DNA of 64,000 nt. Source: JAGVSZ01 sp963716855 (lineage in GTDB: Bacteria > Pseudomonadota > Gammaproteobacteria > Burkholderiales > SG8-39). Numbering within the stretch: position 1 is the first letter of the stretch; every line of letters begins with the position of its first letter. Where the stretch lies: assembly GCA_963716855.1 (NCBI GenBank), contig CAVQUV010000019.1, positions 124,001 to 188,000 of the forward strand, in the 5' to 3' direction. Of this stretch, positions 44,971-54,081 are shown in pieces. The notes beneath the pieces are model-generated. The model had not been told where the DNA came from. It made no database searches and saw nothing but the letters and a program-made list of their open reading frames with translations. A program made the translations under genes and the position numbers.

Positions 44971-45013
44971 CTGATCACCGTCAAACCAGAATATCAGTAA
45001 TTTCTAATATTCC
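44971..45013. promoter_or_regulatory. AT-rich palindromic operator upstream of tusA
   Basis: AATATCAG (44990-44997) and CTAATATT (45004-45011) are inverted repeats matching at 7 of 8 positions across a six-base spacer, followed by CC. The element stands out in a GC-rich genome and lies upstream of the tusA promoter. A similar sequence (16 of 24) lies before the DsrE2-like gene. An FNR-like CTGAT-N4-GTCAA (8 of 10) precedes it at 44971. Known sHdr operons are controlled by an ArsR-type repressor, so this is a candidate site; no such regulator gene is in the window. Confidence 0.5.
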
Positions 45014-45070
45014 GTCGGAGCCGTCAAGCGCTCTGAAGGACTGGCGGTCGTGCTGCAAAGCAGCAAAGCC

Positions 45071-46039
45071 TTACGAGATGCGCTGGTAATACAGGTTCTG
45101 CGGATGATTCGCCTGCGCAAAAAAGAACCAGCGCTCGGCGAGGAGGCCCAGATACTGCACCACGAACGCGGTGGCGAGCAGCCCCGGCGCGCTGGCGGCG
45201 AGCCCGAGGCCGAGCAGCACGAGCGGCACGGGGAACACCGCGACTAGGAACCCCCACTTTATCGAGCGCAGGAACCCGTCCGACGCCCCGTGGAAGAACT
45301 CGCGCGTGTTGAACGAGCCGCCCATCGCGCCCTGCGCCTTCTGCACGATCCGCGGGTGCTTGACCCCGATCGCGGTCTGCAGCGTCGACCTGGGCTTGAG
45401 CCGCGCGTTGCGCACCAGCGATGCGCCGCGCGTGACGAGCGCCGCCAGGGTGAAACCCACCGCCCAGGCGGCGATGTAGTTCACGAGCGCCGGCTCTACG
45501 ACCGACGCATACACCGTGGCGAGCATGAGGCCGGAGGCGCACCCGAAGAGGCAATAGTTGATGACGGTGAGCGGCGTGTGCCACTCCTGCAGGAACTTCA
45601 GGCATGCATAGATCATCCCGGTGCACAGGAACAGCAGGAGGCACAGCAGCGTGCCGACCGCACCGATCGCGAGCGTCGCGTCGACGCCGAGCGCAATCGG
45701 CCGCGCGCGCCAGCCGAGCCAGTGGCCGACGCCGTACAGGAAGACGCAGCCCATCAACGCCGGCAGCACGATGACCTCGCGCGAGAGCCAGGAGGTCCGC
45801 CACATCGCGGCCGAGCGCCACGCCCGCTCCGGCCGACCGAGGTGAAAGAAGGAAGCGGCCAGGCCGCCGACGAGCAACGCGAGCGAGATCGCGGCGGCGA
45901 GCGGATAGAAGAGCGTCTCCGCCGGCCCCGCCCGCACCTCGAAGTGCTCCAGCACCTGGATGCAGTAGACCGCGAAGAACAGCCCCTGCCCCACGCCGAG
46001 CAGGGTGGTCAGGAGCAGGACGGAGACCGCGGGGCGCAT
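45071..46039 (-). CDS. soeC: Sulfite dehydrogenase membrane subunit SoeC (NrfD/DmsC-like)
   Basis: 322 residues from ATG 46039, with about eight hydrophobic helices. The DmsC-like style is seen in LGRPERAWRSAAMWRTSWLS and LCTGMIYACLKFLQEWHTPLT. It anchors SoeAB at the cytoplasmic face and passes electrons to the quinone pool. The start overlaps the soeB stop (TAATG). Ends about 190 bases before tusA's start on the same strand; that gap holds the tusA promoter. Confidence 0.92.
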   Translation of the reverse strand: MRPAVSVLLLTTLLGVGQGLFFAVYCIQVLEHFEVRAGPAETLFYPLAAAISLALLVGGLAASFFHLGRPERAWRSAAMWRTSWLSREVIVLPALMGCVFLYGVGHWLGWRARPIALGVDATLAIGAVGTLLCLLLFLCTGMIYACLKFLQEWHTPLTVINYCLFGCASGLMLATVYASVVEPALVNYIAAWAVGFTLAALVTRGASLVRNARLKPRSTLQTAIGVKHPRIVQKAQGAMGGSFNTREFFHGASDGFLRSIKWGFLVAVFPVPLVLLGLGLAASAPGLLATAFVVQYLGLLAERWFFFAQANHPQNLYYQRIS

Positions 46040-46770
46040 TACCAGCTCGTGACGTCGTCGAGCGACGGCTCGTCGGGCCGCGGCCGCGGCAGCTTGCCGT
46101 CGACCTTGAGCGGGTTGTCCACGCGCTCGAGATCCTCGACGCGCACCCGGATCTCGGTCTTGCGTCGCGGAAGGTAGTGGTTCGCCGGTTGCGTGCCCCA
46201 CTCCGGCATCAGCGCGTAGCCGCCGTTCTCGCGGATCGCCTTGGATACCTGCGACTCGGGGTCGTGGACGTCGCCGAACAGGCGCGCGCTCGTCGGGCAA
46301 GCCATCACGCAGGCGGGCCGGCGATCGGCCGGCGGGAGCAGCTCGTCGTAGATCCGGTCGACGCACAGCGTGCACTTCTTCATCACCTTCTGGTGCGTGT
46401 CCACCTCGCGCGCGCCGTACGGGCAGGCCCACGAGCAGTACTTGCAGCCGATGCACTTGTCGTAGTCGACCAGCACGATCCCGTCCTCGGCGCGCTTGTA
46501 GCTCGCGCCGGTCGGGCACACGGGGACGCACGGCGGGTCCTCGCAGTGCAGGCACGACTTGGGGAAATGAACGGTCTGCGTGTTCGGGTACTCGCCCACC
46601 TCGAAGGTCTGGACGCGGTTGAAGAAGGTGCCGGTCGGGTCCTTGTCGTACGGGTTGTCGTCGGAGAGGAACCCGGCGATGCCGGAGGTGTTCCACTCCT
46701 TGCAGCTCGTGACGCAGGCGTGGCAGCCCACGCACACGTTCAGGTCGATGACCAACGCGAGCTGGGTCAC
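46039..46770 (-). CDS. soeB: Sulfite dehydrogenase Fe-S subunit SoeB
   Basis: 243 residues with four ferredoxin-like Cys groups: CVGCHACVTSC (from 13), CLHCEDPPCVPVC (from 73), CIGCKYCSWAC (about 107) and CTLC with CVMAC (from about 133). Such four-cluster proteins link a molybdopterin catalytic subunit to an NrfD/DmsC-type anchor. 28 bases after soeA. Confident as a DmsB-like subunit, and as SoeB from the context of sulfur oxidation genes. Confidence 0.93.
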   Translation of the reverse strand: MTQLALVIDLNVCVGCHACVTSCKEWNTSGIAGFLSDDNPYDKDPTGTFFNRVQTFEVGEYPNTQTVHFPKSCLHCEDPPCVPVCPTGASYKRAEDGIVLVDYDKCIGCKYCSWACPYGAREVDTHQKVMKKCTLCVDRIYDELLPPADRRPACVMACPTSARLFGDVHDPESQVSKAIRENGGYALMPEWGTQPANHYLPRRKTEIRVRVEDLERVDNPLKVDGKLPRPRPDEPSLDDVTSW

Positions 46771-46798
46771 GGGAAGCGCTCGTTGATTGCGAGCGGGG

Positions 46799-49707
46799 TC
46801 ATTCCCCTAGCCTCTTGCCGGCGACGAACGCCTGCCACGTGCGCCGCACGCGCTCCACGCCCGGGACCGGGCCGACCGCCGCGACGCGGGGCCAGGTCTC
46901 GGCCGGCTCCTCGGCGCTCGCCTTGTAGATGCGCACCCGCACGTCGTACCAGCCCGCCTGGCCGGTTACGGGGTCCGAGTTCGAGACGGTGCCGCCCGGC
47001 GTGGGCAGCTCTTCCTTGATGAGGTGATTCAGCAGGAACCCGAGCCGCGCTTCGTTCGCGTCCGGCGCGAGACCCCAGGCGCCGGGCGCCTTGCCGATGG
47101 CGTTCCACGTCCACACCGTGCCGGGCTCGACCGCCTCGGAGTACCGCGCCATGCAGCGCACCTTGCCCCACTGCGACTCGACCCAGATCCAGTCGTCGTC
47201 GGCGATCCCGCCCGCGCGCGCGGTGCGCGGGTTCACGAAGAGGTAGTTGTGCGCGTGGATCTGCCGCAGCCAGGCGTTCTGCGAGTCCCACGAGTGGTAC
47301 ATCGCCATCGGCCGCTGGGTGATCGCGTTGAGCGGGTACTTGCGCGTGTCGGTGAGCTGTGCCTCGAGCGGCTCGTAGTAGAACGGCAGCGGATCGAAGT
47401 AGGTCTCGACCCGGCCCGCGAGGTGCGCGGGCGGCTTCTTCCCCGGCCAGCGCCCTTGCGCCGCGAGCCGGAACTTCTGCAGCACCTCGGAGTAGAGGTG
47501 GCACAGGATCGGGTCGCCGAAGCGGCGGATGCGCGCGCGCTGCGCCCACTGCATGTAGCCCCGGTTCCAGTTGCGCATGTACTGGTACGACAGCGGCAGC
47601 TTGTGGTGGAAGACGCAGTCGTTCTGCGCGTACATCTCCCATTGCCGCGGGTTGGGCTCGCCGTGCATGAACTTCTCGCCGCCCTTGCCCCGCCACCCGG
47701 CCAGGAACCCGATGCCCGATCCCGGCTCGGTCTCGAAGTTGACGATGAAGTCGGGGTAGTCGCGGAACTTGCGCGTCCCGTCGGGGCGGGTGAACGCCGG
47801 CAGCTTCAGCCGGCCCGCGAGCTCGATGAGCACTTCCTGGAACGGCTTGCACTCACCGGTGGGCGGCAGGACCGGCACGCGCACCGAGTCGGTCGGGCCG
47901 TCGAACTCCGAGATCGGCCGGTCGAGGATCGACATCACGTCGTGGCGCTCGAGGTAGGTCGTGTCCGGCAGCAGGAGGTCCGCGAACGCGGTCATTTCCG
48001 ACTGGAACGCGTCGCACACGACGAGGAAGGGGATCTTGTACTCCCCGCTCTCGTCGCGGTCGTTCAGCATCCGCCGCACCTCCATGGTGTTCATGGTCGA
48101 GTTCCACGCCATGTTCGCCATGAAGATGAGCAGCGTGTCGATGCGGTACGGGTCGCCGCGCCAGGCATTCGTTATGACGCTGTGCATCAGCCCGTGCGCC
48201 GACAGCGGGTACTCCCACGAGAAGCCCTTGTCGATGCGCACCGGCGCGCCGTCGTCGTCGACGAAGAGGTCGTCGGGCGAGCCGGGCCAGCCGAGCGCGA
48301 GCCCGCCGAGCGGCGTGTCGGGCCTGACCGCGTGCGGCCCGTTCGGCGGCTTCGCCGCCGGCGGGATCGCGCGCGGGAACGGCGCCTTGTGGCGGAACCC
48401 GCCCGGCCGGTCGATCGTGCCGAGGAGCGTCATCAGGATCGCGAGCGCGCGGATCGTCTGGAAGCCGTTCGAGTGCGCGGCGAGCCCGCGCATCGCGTGG
48501 AACGCGACCGGGTTGCCGGTCACCGACTCGTGCTCCTTGCCCCAGCAGTCGGTCCACGGGATCGGCAGCTCGATCTTCTGGTCGCGCGCGGTGATGCCCA
48601 TCTCGTGCGCGAGCCGGCGGATCGTCGCCGCCGGCACGCCGGTGACGCCCTCCGCCCATTCGGGCGTGTAGCGCTTCACCCGCTCCTCGAGGAGCTGGAA
48701 CGCCGGCTTGACCGGGCGTGCCGTCGGGCATCCGGAACTCGCCGAGCAGGTACGGGTCCGCGCCCTCGGCGTGCGTCGGGACCGGCCGGTTGGCGAGGCG
48801 GTCCCACCACGTCTGGTTCTGCGGATACTGCGGGTTCACCTCGTCCGCCTCCGGCGAGCGCACGAGGAGCCCGAACTGGTCGCTCGCCTCGTCGAGGTTC
48901 ACGAGGTGGCCCGCGTTGGTGTAGCGCACCAGGAAGTCGCGGTCGTACAGCCCGAGCGCGATCATCTCGTGGATGAGCGCGAGCAGCAGCGCGCCGTCGG
49001 TGCCCGGCCGGATCGGCACCCACTCGTCGGCGATCGCGGAGTAGCCGGTGCGGACCGGGTTGATCGAGACGAACTTGCCGCCGTCGCGCTTGAACTTCGA
49101 GATCGCGATCTTGAGCGGGTTGGAGTGGTGGTCCTCGGCGGTGCCGAGCATCACGAACAGCTTCGCCCGCTCGAGGTCGGGGCCGCCGAACTCCCAGAAC
49201 GAGCCGCCGATCGTGTAGATCATGCCGGTGGCCATGTTCACCGAGCAGAACCCGCCGTGCGCGGCGTAGTTCGGCGTGCCGAACTGACGGGCGAAGAGGC
49301 CGGTGAGCGCCTGCATCTGATCGCGCCCGGTGAAGAGCGCGAACTTCTTCGGATCGGTGGAGCGGATCTGCGCGAGGCGCTCCTCGAGCACGCGGAACGC
49401 CTCGTCCCAGGAGATCGCGACGAACTCGTTGTCGCCCCGCGCGCTGCCCGGGCTTGCGCATGAGCGGCTGCGTGAGGCGCGCGGGCGAGTACTGCTTCAT
49501 GATCCCCGACGCGCCCTTGGCGCAGATCACGCCCTGGTTGATCGGGTGGTTCGGGTTGCCGTCGATGTAGCGCACCACCCCGTCGCGCAGGTGCACGCGG
49601 ATGCCGCAGCGGCACGCGCACATGTAGCAGGTGGTGGTCTTTATCTCGTCGGCGGACAAGGGCGGGCATCCGGTGGGCGGTGGGCGGGCCCCGATTGTCC
49701 GCCGCAC
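46799..49707 (-). CDS. soeA: Sulfite dehydrogenase molybdopterin subunit SoeA (two frameshifts)
   Basis: About 969 residues after two corrections: near 49450 (MRKPG then SARGDNEFVAISWDEAF) and near 48714 (MPDGTP then VKPAFQLLEERVKRYTPEW). Both breaks are at G/C runs. The N-terminal [4Fe-4S] site is TTTCYMCACRCGIRV, followed by VICAKGASG; the body is a DMSO-reductase-family molybdopterin enzyme (IRALAILMTLLGTIDRPGG, FADLLLPDTTYLERHD). SoeABC oxidises sulfite to sulfate in the cytoplasm. No Tat signal is seen, as expected for SoeA. Start GTG 49707 or a TTG (LSADEIK) about 16 codons later. Confidence 0.9.
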
Positions 49708-49742
49708 GTCCGCCCCGGGCCAACGAGTCGTTTGTATCCGGT

Positions 49743-49772
49743 CATAAGCCGGCTGCCAGAAGCCGCCTTATG
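49743..49772. promoter_or_regulatory. Near-perfect 12-bp inverted repeat between soeA and the phosphoesterase gene
   Basis: CATAAGCCGGCT (49743-49754) and AGCCGCCTTATG (49761-49772) match at 11 of 12 positions across six bases. It lies in the 93-bp divergent gap, 36 bases upstream of the soeA start and 29 bases upstream of the phosphoesterase start. A regulator operator or a hairpin in either transcript are both possible. Confidence 0.45.
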
Positions 49773-49800
49773 GGCGCACTGATAAGCTAAGATCGCGCCC

Positions 49801-50313
49801 ATGAAGATCTGCATCGTCTCCGACAGCCACGACCGCGCCGCAGCGCTCGCCGCCGCGGTCGAGGCCGGCAAGGCCGCCGGCGCGCAGGCGGTGATCCACT
49901 GCGGCGACGTGATCGGCACGCAGACGCTGCGCGCGGCGCTCGCCGCCGGGCTGCCGATGCACGTGATCCACGGCAACAACCTCGGCGACCCGGTGTCGCT
50001 CGCGCGCTGGGCGCGCGAGAGCGGCGGGCAGCTCCAGTACCACGGCGCCGATGCGCGGCTCGAGCTCGGCGGGCGGCGGGTGTTCGTCGTCCACTACCCC
50101 GAGTACGGCCACGCCTTCGCCTGCACCGGCGACTGGGACCTCGTCTGCTGCGGCCACTCGCACACCGCCGGCATCGAGCAGGTGGCCAACGTCAAGGGCG
50201 GTCGCACCTGGCTGGTGAACCCCGGCACCGTGGCCGGCCTCGCCGCGCCCGCCACCTGGGCGCTCGGCGACCTCGCGGCGATGCGCTTCGAAGTTTTTTC
50301 TATGGCCGCATAG
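49801..50313 (+). CDS. YfcE/MJ0936-type metallophosphoesterase
   Basis: 170 residues. Phosphoesterase metal motifs are SDSHD (7-11), GDV (about 38), HGNN (about 59), then VHYPEYGH and CGHSHTAG (about 119-126), and VNPGT near the end. Small members hydrolyse phosphodiesters; the physiological substrate is unknown. Divergent from soeA, followed by aprM. Confidence 0.88.
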   Translation: MKICIVSDSHDRAAALAAAVEAGKAAGAQAVIHCGDVIGTQTLRAALAAGLPMHVIHGNNLGDPVSLARWARESGGQLQYHGADARLELGGRRVFVVHYPEYGHAFACTGDWDLVCCGHSHTAGIEQVANVKGGRTWLVNPGTVAGLAAPATWALGDLAAMRFEVFSMAA

Positions 50314-50323
50314 CGGCATTCAA

Positions 50324-50342
50324 GCGCCCGCCGCGCGGGCGC
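50324..50342. terminator. GC hairpin between the phosphoesterase gene and aprM
   Basis: GCGCCCGC-CGC-GCGGGCGC is a perfect eight-base-pair stem with a three-base loop, 11 bases after the stop codon. No T-run follows, so termination would be weak. Confidence 0.4.
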
Positions 50343-50347
50343 GCCCC

Positions 50348-50353
50348 TACAAT
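50348..50353 (+). promoter_or_regulatory. Possible -10 of aprMBA
   Basis: TACAAT (5 of 6 to consensus) 26 bases before the aprM start, just past the GC hairpin. A good -35 is not seen. Confidence 0.35.
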
Positions 50354-50378
50354 TGCCGCGGTCCAAGGGAGGGACACG

Positions 50379-51203
50379 ATGTTCACAGTGAATCCGTTCG
50401 CCCAGCTCGGCGATTTCGCCCGTCGCGATGCAGACTTACGTCGTCCTCATGTTCCTGCTGGTCGTCGCCGGGACGCTGTTCGACGTCGTGCACAAGGGCA
50501 GCGCCAAGTACTTCTTCGAGAACTGGCGCAAGTCGAAGGCGCAAGGGCGCGCAAGCCGGTCGGCGGCGGCGAGCTCGTGTCGATCGCCGTGCAGACCGCC
50601 GTCGTCGACGTGCTCGCCTCCGGGCGAGTTCTGCAACCCGCGCCGTCGGGTTGCGCACCTGCTCGGCATGTACGGCTTCGTGCTCTACGTGCTCGCCACC
50701 GTCGTGATGGTGTTCGACCCCTCGGCGGGCGCGATCTGGGCGCAGCTCTGGTGGCTCGGCGGCCTGATGGTCTGCGTCGGCGGCTACTGGTTCTGGTTCT
50801 TCATCCGCGTGGACGTCGCCGCCGAGGGCAACTCGCCCTTCCGCGTCGTAAAGGCGGATCTGTTCATCCTGTCGCTGCTCGCCAGCGCGACGCTCGGCCT
50901 CGTCTGGGCCTGGCTGCAGGCGCGGGGCAGCGCCGCGTCGGGCACGTGCTGTTCGGCCTGTACATCCTCGCCACCACGGTGCTCTTCGCCGGGGTGCCGT
51001 GGTCCAAGTTCGCGCACATGTTCTTCAAGCCCGCGGCCGCCTTCGAGAAGAGAGTGACCAGGGCCGATGGGACGGCCGAGAATTTGCCGACGCAGACCCG
51101 CGACGACCCCGAACAACAGAAAAGGCACTCCATGGAGCTGCTGCAGAACGCTCCGATGGACATGGGACTCGGCATCAAGCGCGAAGCGCCCCGCCACTAC
51201 TAG
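50379..51203 (+). CDS. aprM: AprM, membrane partner of APS reductase (about four frameshifts)
   Basis: About 273 residues once single-base shifts near 50420, 50550, 50625 and 50938 are corrected. Frame pieces read MFTVNPFAQLGDFA, then MQTYVVLMFLLVVAGTLFD, then ARKPVGGGELVSIAVQ, then EFCNPRRRVAHLLGMYGF with several helices, then HVLFGLYILATTVLFAGVP and a soluble tail ending IKREAPRHY. This reproduces AprM, the transmembrane protein that replaces QmoABC in many sulfur oxidisers. ATG 50379 has a gggaggg site. The number of breaks is high, but both hydrophobicity and downstream aprBA support the call. Confidence 0.82.
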   Translation: MFTVNPFAQLGDFARRDADLRRPHVPAGRRRDAVRRRAQGQRQVLLRELAQVEGARARKPVGGGELVSIAVQTAVVDVLASGRVLQPAPSGCAPARHVRLRALRARHRRDGVRPLGGRDLGAALVARRPDGLRRRLLVLVLHPRGRRRRGQLALPRRKGGSVHPVAARQRDARPRLGLAAGAGQRRVGHVLFGLYILATTVLFAGVPWSKFAHMFFKPAAAFEKRVTRADGTAENLPTQTRDDPEQQKRHSMELLQNAPMDMGLGIKREAPRHY

Positions 51204-51248
51204 AAAACATCCCCCAACTTCCAGCGGAACAGATCAGGGACCCGACTT

Positions 51249-51728
51249 ATGCCTACCTTCGTGTACATGACGAGGTGCGACGGATGCGGACACTGCGTCG
51301 ACATCTGTCCCTCGGACATCATGCACATCGACAAGACCTATCGCCGTGCCTACAACATCGAGCCCAACATGTGCTGGGAGTGCTACTCCTGCGTGAAGGC
51401 TTGCCCGCAGCATGCGATCGATGTGCGCGGCTATGCCGACTTTGCCCCGCTGGGCCACAGCGTTCGCGTCCACCGCGACGAACAGAAAGGCACGATCGCC
51501 TGGAGGATCAAGTTCCGCAACGGCACGGAAAAGAACTTCCTGTCGCCCATCACCACCAAGCCCTGGGGGACGGCGATCCCCAAGCTCGCGGATGTTCCCG
51601 GACCCAGCAAGGAAATGCGCGACGGCCAGCTGCTGTACAACGAGCCGAAATGGATTCGCATGGATGACGGCGGCCTGCATACGCTTCAGTCCGCCGGCCT
51701 CAAGTTGAAGAAAGGCGTGTACTACTGA
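51249..51728 (+). CDS. aprB: Adenylylsulfate reductase beta subunit
   Basis: 159 residues. Two [4Fe-4S] motifs at the N-terminus: C10-C13-C16-C20 (CDGCGHCVDIC) and C42-C45-C48-C52 (CWECYSCVKAC). The C-terminal half wraps AprA. It passes electrons from AprA to the membrane partner. The stop overlaps the aprA ATG by one base. Reads cleanly, in contrast to aprM. Confidence 0.97.
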   Translation: MPTFVYMTRCDGCGHCVDICPSDIMHIDKTYRRAYNIEPNMCWECYSCVKACPQHAIDVRGYADFAPLGHSVRVHRDEQKGTIAWRIKFRNGTEKNFLSPITTKPWGTAIPKLADVPGPSKEMRDGQLLYNEPKWIRMDDGGLHTLQSAGLKLKKGVYY

Positions 51729-53596
51729 TGGCCTACAAAACGATCATCGAAGACGGCATCGACATCCTGGTCGTCGGTGCGGGTCTTGGCGGCACCGGTG
51801 CCGCCTGGGAGGCGAGATTCTGGGGTCAGGACAAGAAGATCGTCATTGCCGAGAAGGCCAATATCGATCGCTCGGGTGCGGTCGCCCAGGGGCTGTACGC
51901 CATCAACTGCTACATGGGCACCCGCTGGGGCGAGAACAAGCCCGAGGACCACGTCCGCTACGCTCGCATCGACCTGATGGGTATGGTGCGGGAAGACCTG
52001 CTGTTCGACATGGCCCGTCACGTCGACTCCACGGTGCACCAGTTCGAGGAGTGGGGCCTGCCCATCATGAAGGACCCGAAGACCGGGCGCTATCTGCGTG
52101 AAGGGCGATGGCAGATCATGATTCACGGCGAGTCCTACAAGCCCATCGTGGCCGAGGCCGCCAAGAAATCGGCGGACAAGGTGTTCAACCGCATCTGCGT
52201 CACCCACCTGCTGATGGACGACAGCAAGGAGAACCGGGTGGCCGGCGCCGTCGGCTTCAACGTCCGCACGGGCGATTACCACGTCTTCAAGTCCAAGACC
52301 GTGATCTGCGGCGCGGGCGGCGCCTCCAACATCTTCAAGCCGCGTTCCGTGGGCGAAGGTTCCGGCCGCACCTGGTATGCGCCCTGGTCGTCCGCGTCCG
52401 CCTATGGGCTCATGATCGACGCCGGCGCCAAGATGACGCAGATGGAAAATCGCATCGTGCTGGCGCGCTTCAAGGACGGTTACGGCCCGGTCGGCGCCTA
52501 CTTCCTGCACCTGAAGACCTATACGCAAAATTGCCTGGGCGAGGAGTACGAATCCAAGTGGTTCCCCGAGCTGCAGAAGATGGTCGGCAAGGAATACCTC
52601 GATCCGGAAGCGTCGCACCTGACGCATCGGCCGATCCCGACCTGCCTGCGCAACCATTGCATCATCAGTGAAGTGAATGCAGGCCGCGGCCCCATTCACA
52701 TGGTGACCATGCGCGCCTTCCAGGATCCGCATCTGGAAGAGGTCGGCTGGGAAAACTTCCTCGGCATGACCATCGGCCAGGCGGTGCTGTGGGCCGCCAC
52801 CGACGTGGATCCCAAGAACGAGAATCCCGAGCTGACCACCTCCGAGCCCTACGTCATGGGCTCCCACGCGACCGGCTCGGGTGCCTGGTGCTCGGGTCCC
52901 GAGGACGTTTCCCCTCCCGAGTATTTCTGGGGCTACAACCGCATGACGACGATCGAAGGCCTGTTCGGCGCCGGCGACGCAGTCGGCGGCACGCCGCACG
53001 CCTTCTCATCCGGCTCGTTCACCGAAGGTCGTCTCGCTGCGAAGGCCGCCTGCAAGTACATCGACGACGGCAAGGCCGAAGGTATCGTCGTGTCCGATGC
53101 GCAGATCGAGCGCCGCAAGAAAGAGATCTACAAGCCCCTCGAGCATTACAAGACGTACCGCAACGCGATCGTGGCGGGCAGTGTCAACCCGCACTACATC
53201 AATCCCAAGCAGGGCCTGGACCGCCTGCAGAAGCTGATGGACGAGTATTGCGGTGGCGTGACCGTCAACTACATGACCAACGAGAAGCTCCTGAATATCG
53301 GTCTCAAGAAGCTCAAGATCATGGAGGAAGACCTCGAGAGCCTCGCCGCAGAGGATATTCACGAGTTGCTGCGTGCGTGGGAATTGAAGCACCGCCATCG
53401 CGCCGCAGAGTGCGTCACGCAGCACACGCTGTTCCGCAAGGAGACCCGTTGGCCGGGCTACTACTACCGGGGCGACGCCATGAAGGTGGACGACGCGAAC
53501 TGGCACGTGCTGACGGTTTCGCGTCGCGATCCGGAGACCGGCGAATACACCATGGAGAAGGCGCCCTGCTATCACCTGGTTGGGGACAAGGAGTAG
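51728..53596 (+). CDS. aprA: Adenylylsulfate reductase alpha subunit
   Basis: 622 residues. FAD-binding VVGAGLGGTGAAWEA (residues 16-30), RFKDGYGPVGAYF (about 250) and HATGSGAWCSGPED (about 380), the regions that hold the active-site Arg and His of the family; second FAD segment GLFGAGDAVGGTPHAFSSGS near 415. In this setting it runs in reverse, oxidising sulfite plus AMP to APS. An ATP sulfurylase gene is not in the window. Codon use is visibly less GC-rich than in most neighbours. Confidence 0.97.
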   Translation: MAYKTIIEDGIDILVVGAGLGGTGAAWEARFWGQDKKIVIAEKANIDRSGAVAQGLYAINCYMGTRWGENKPEDHVRYARIDLMGMVREDLLFDMARHVDSTVHQFEEWGLPIMKDPKTGRYLREGRWQIMIHGESYKPIVAEAAKKSADKVFNRICVTHLLMDDSKENRVAGAVGFNVRTGDYHVFKSKTVICGAGGASNIFKPRSVGEGSGRTWYAPWSSASAYGLMIDAGAKMTQMENRIVLARFKDGYGPVGAYFLHLKTYTQNCLGEEYESKWFPELQKMVGKEYLDPEASHLTHRPIPTCLRNHCIISEVNAGRGPIHMVTMRAFQDPHLEEVGWENFLGMTIGQAVLWAATDVDPKNENPELTTSEPYVMGSHATGSGAWCSGPEDVSPPEYFWGYNRMTTIEGLFGAGDAVGGTPHAFSSGSFTEGRLAAKAACKYIDDGKAEGIVVSDAQIERRKKEIYKPLEHYKTYRNAIVAGSVNPHYINPKQGLDRLQKLMDEYCGGVTVNYMTNEKLLNIGLKKLKIMEEDLESLAAEDIHELLRAWELKHRHRAAECVTQHTLFRKETRWPGYYYRGDAMKVDDANWHVLTVSRRDPETGEYTMEKAPCYHLVGDKE

Positions 53597-53604
53597 CAAT
53601 GTTC

Positions 53605-53637
53605 CCGGGCAGAAGCTCGCGTTGACCTTCTGCCCGG
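53605..53637. terminator. 11-bp hairpin after aprA
   Basis: CCGGGCAGAAG (53605-53615) and CTTCTGCCCGG (53627-53637) are perfect inverted repeats with an 11-base loop, nine bases after the aprA stop. No T-run. It could be a partial terminator or mRNA stabiliser between aprBA and the accessory genes. Confidence 0.55.
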
Positions 53638-53653
53638 CGCAGAAGAGACCAGC

Positions 53654-54061
53654 ATGTCGCATGTCGTGAGACCCATGAAGCCGGTCTCTTCCGCTCGCGG
53701 AGAGCCGGGCGTGAACATCATCGAAAAGACCGACGAAGAGATTCTCGCCATCGCCAATCCCCTGTGGCGCGACCTCGTCAAGTATTCGAACGAAGGCAAG
53801 TACGGGGAATTCGTAAGGAACTTTTCCAATTCCCTGGCGCTTGCCATGAATCAGGTTGTGGCCGGCCACCAGTTCGCAAACAGCGAACTGGCGAGAAGTC
53901 TGTCCGAAGACGTCGACTCCCTCGGCATCATCCGCCGGGGCGAGCATGTGACGGTTCTTTACCGGCAGCGCAGCACCAAGAAGCAAGGCGAATGGCTTGG
54001 CCGACTTGTCCTCGGCTATGAAGATGGACAGGTCAGGATTTTTGGTGCGTCAATCTTCTGA
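53654..54061 (+). CDS. Hypothetical protein downstream of aprBA
   Basis: 135 residues, ATG 53654; an alternative start could be the internal GTG before NIIEKTDEE, about 19 codons in. No signal or membrane helix. The sequence (ILAIANPLWRDLVKYSNEGKYGEF, then RSTKKQGEWLGRLVLGYEDGQVRIFGASIF) suggests an alpha+beta fold of nuclear-transport-factor-2 type, but I do not recognise a family. GC content is low for this window (32 of 60 bases in 53761-53820). Probably cotranscribed with the SlyD-like gene 20 bases downstream. Confidence 0.7.
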   Translation: MSHVVRPMKPVSSARGEPGVNIIEKTDEEILAIANPLWRDLVKYSNEGKYGEFVRNFSNSLALAMNQVVAGHQFANSELARSLSEDVDSLGIIRRGEHVTVLYRQRSTKKQGEWLGRLVLGYEDGQVRIFGASIF

Positions 54062-54081
54062 GCGATTCGTTCGGCTTCGGC

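Noticed and set aside
44971..44984. CTGATCACCGTCAA as an FNR/Anr box for tusA
   Set aside because: Two mismatches (one in each half) and a position around -60 relative to the predicted start; kept only as a remark within the operator entry.
49676..49678. ATG at this place as the soeA start
   Set aside because: It is in a different frame from the conserved TTTCYMCACRCGI segment.
46799..49707. Three separate molybdopterin oxidoreductase genes
   Set aside because: The three open frames join end to end into one SoeA-length protein with single-base shifts at G/C runs; they are one gene.
53500..53520. TGGCACG within aprA as a third sigma-54 site
   Set aside because: No GC dinucleotide at the required ten-base spacing, and it lies inside a gene.
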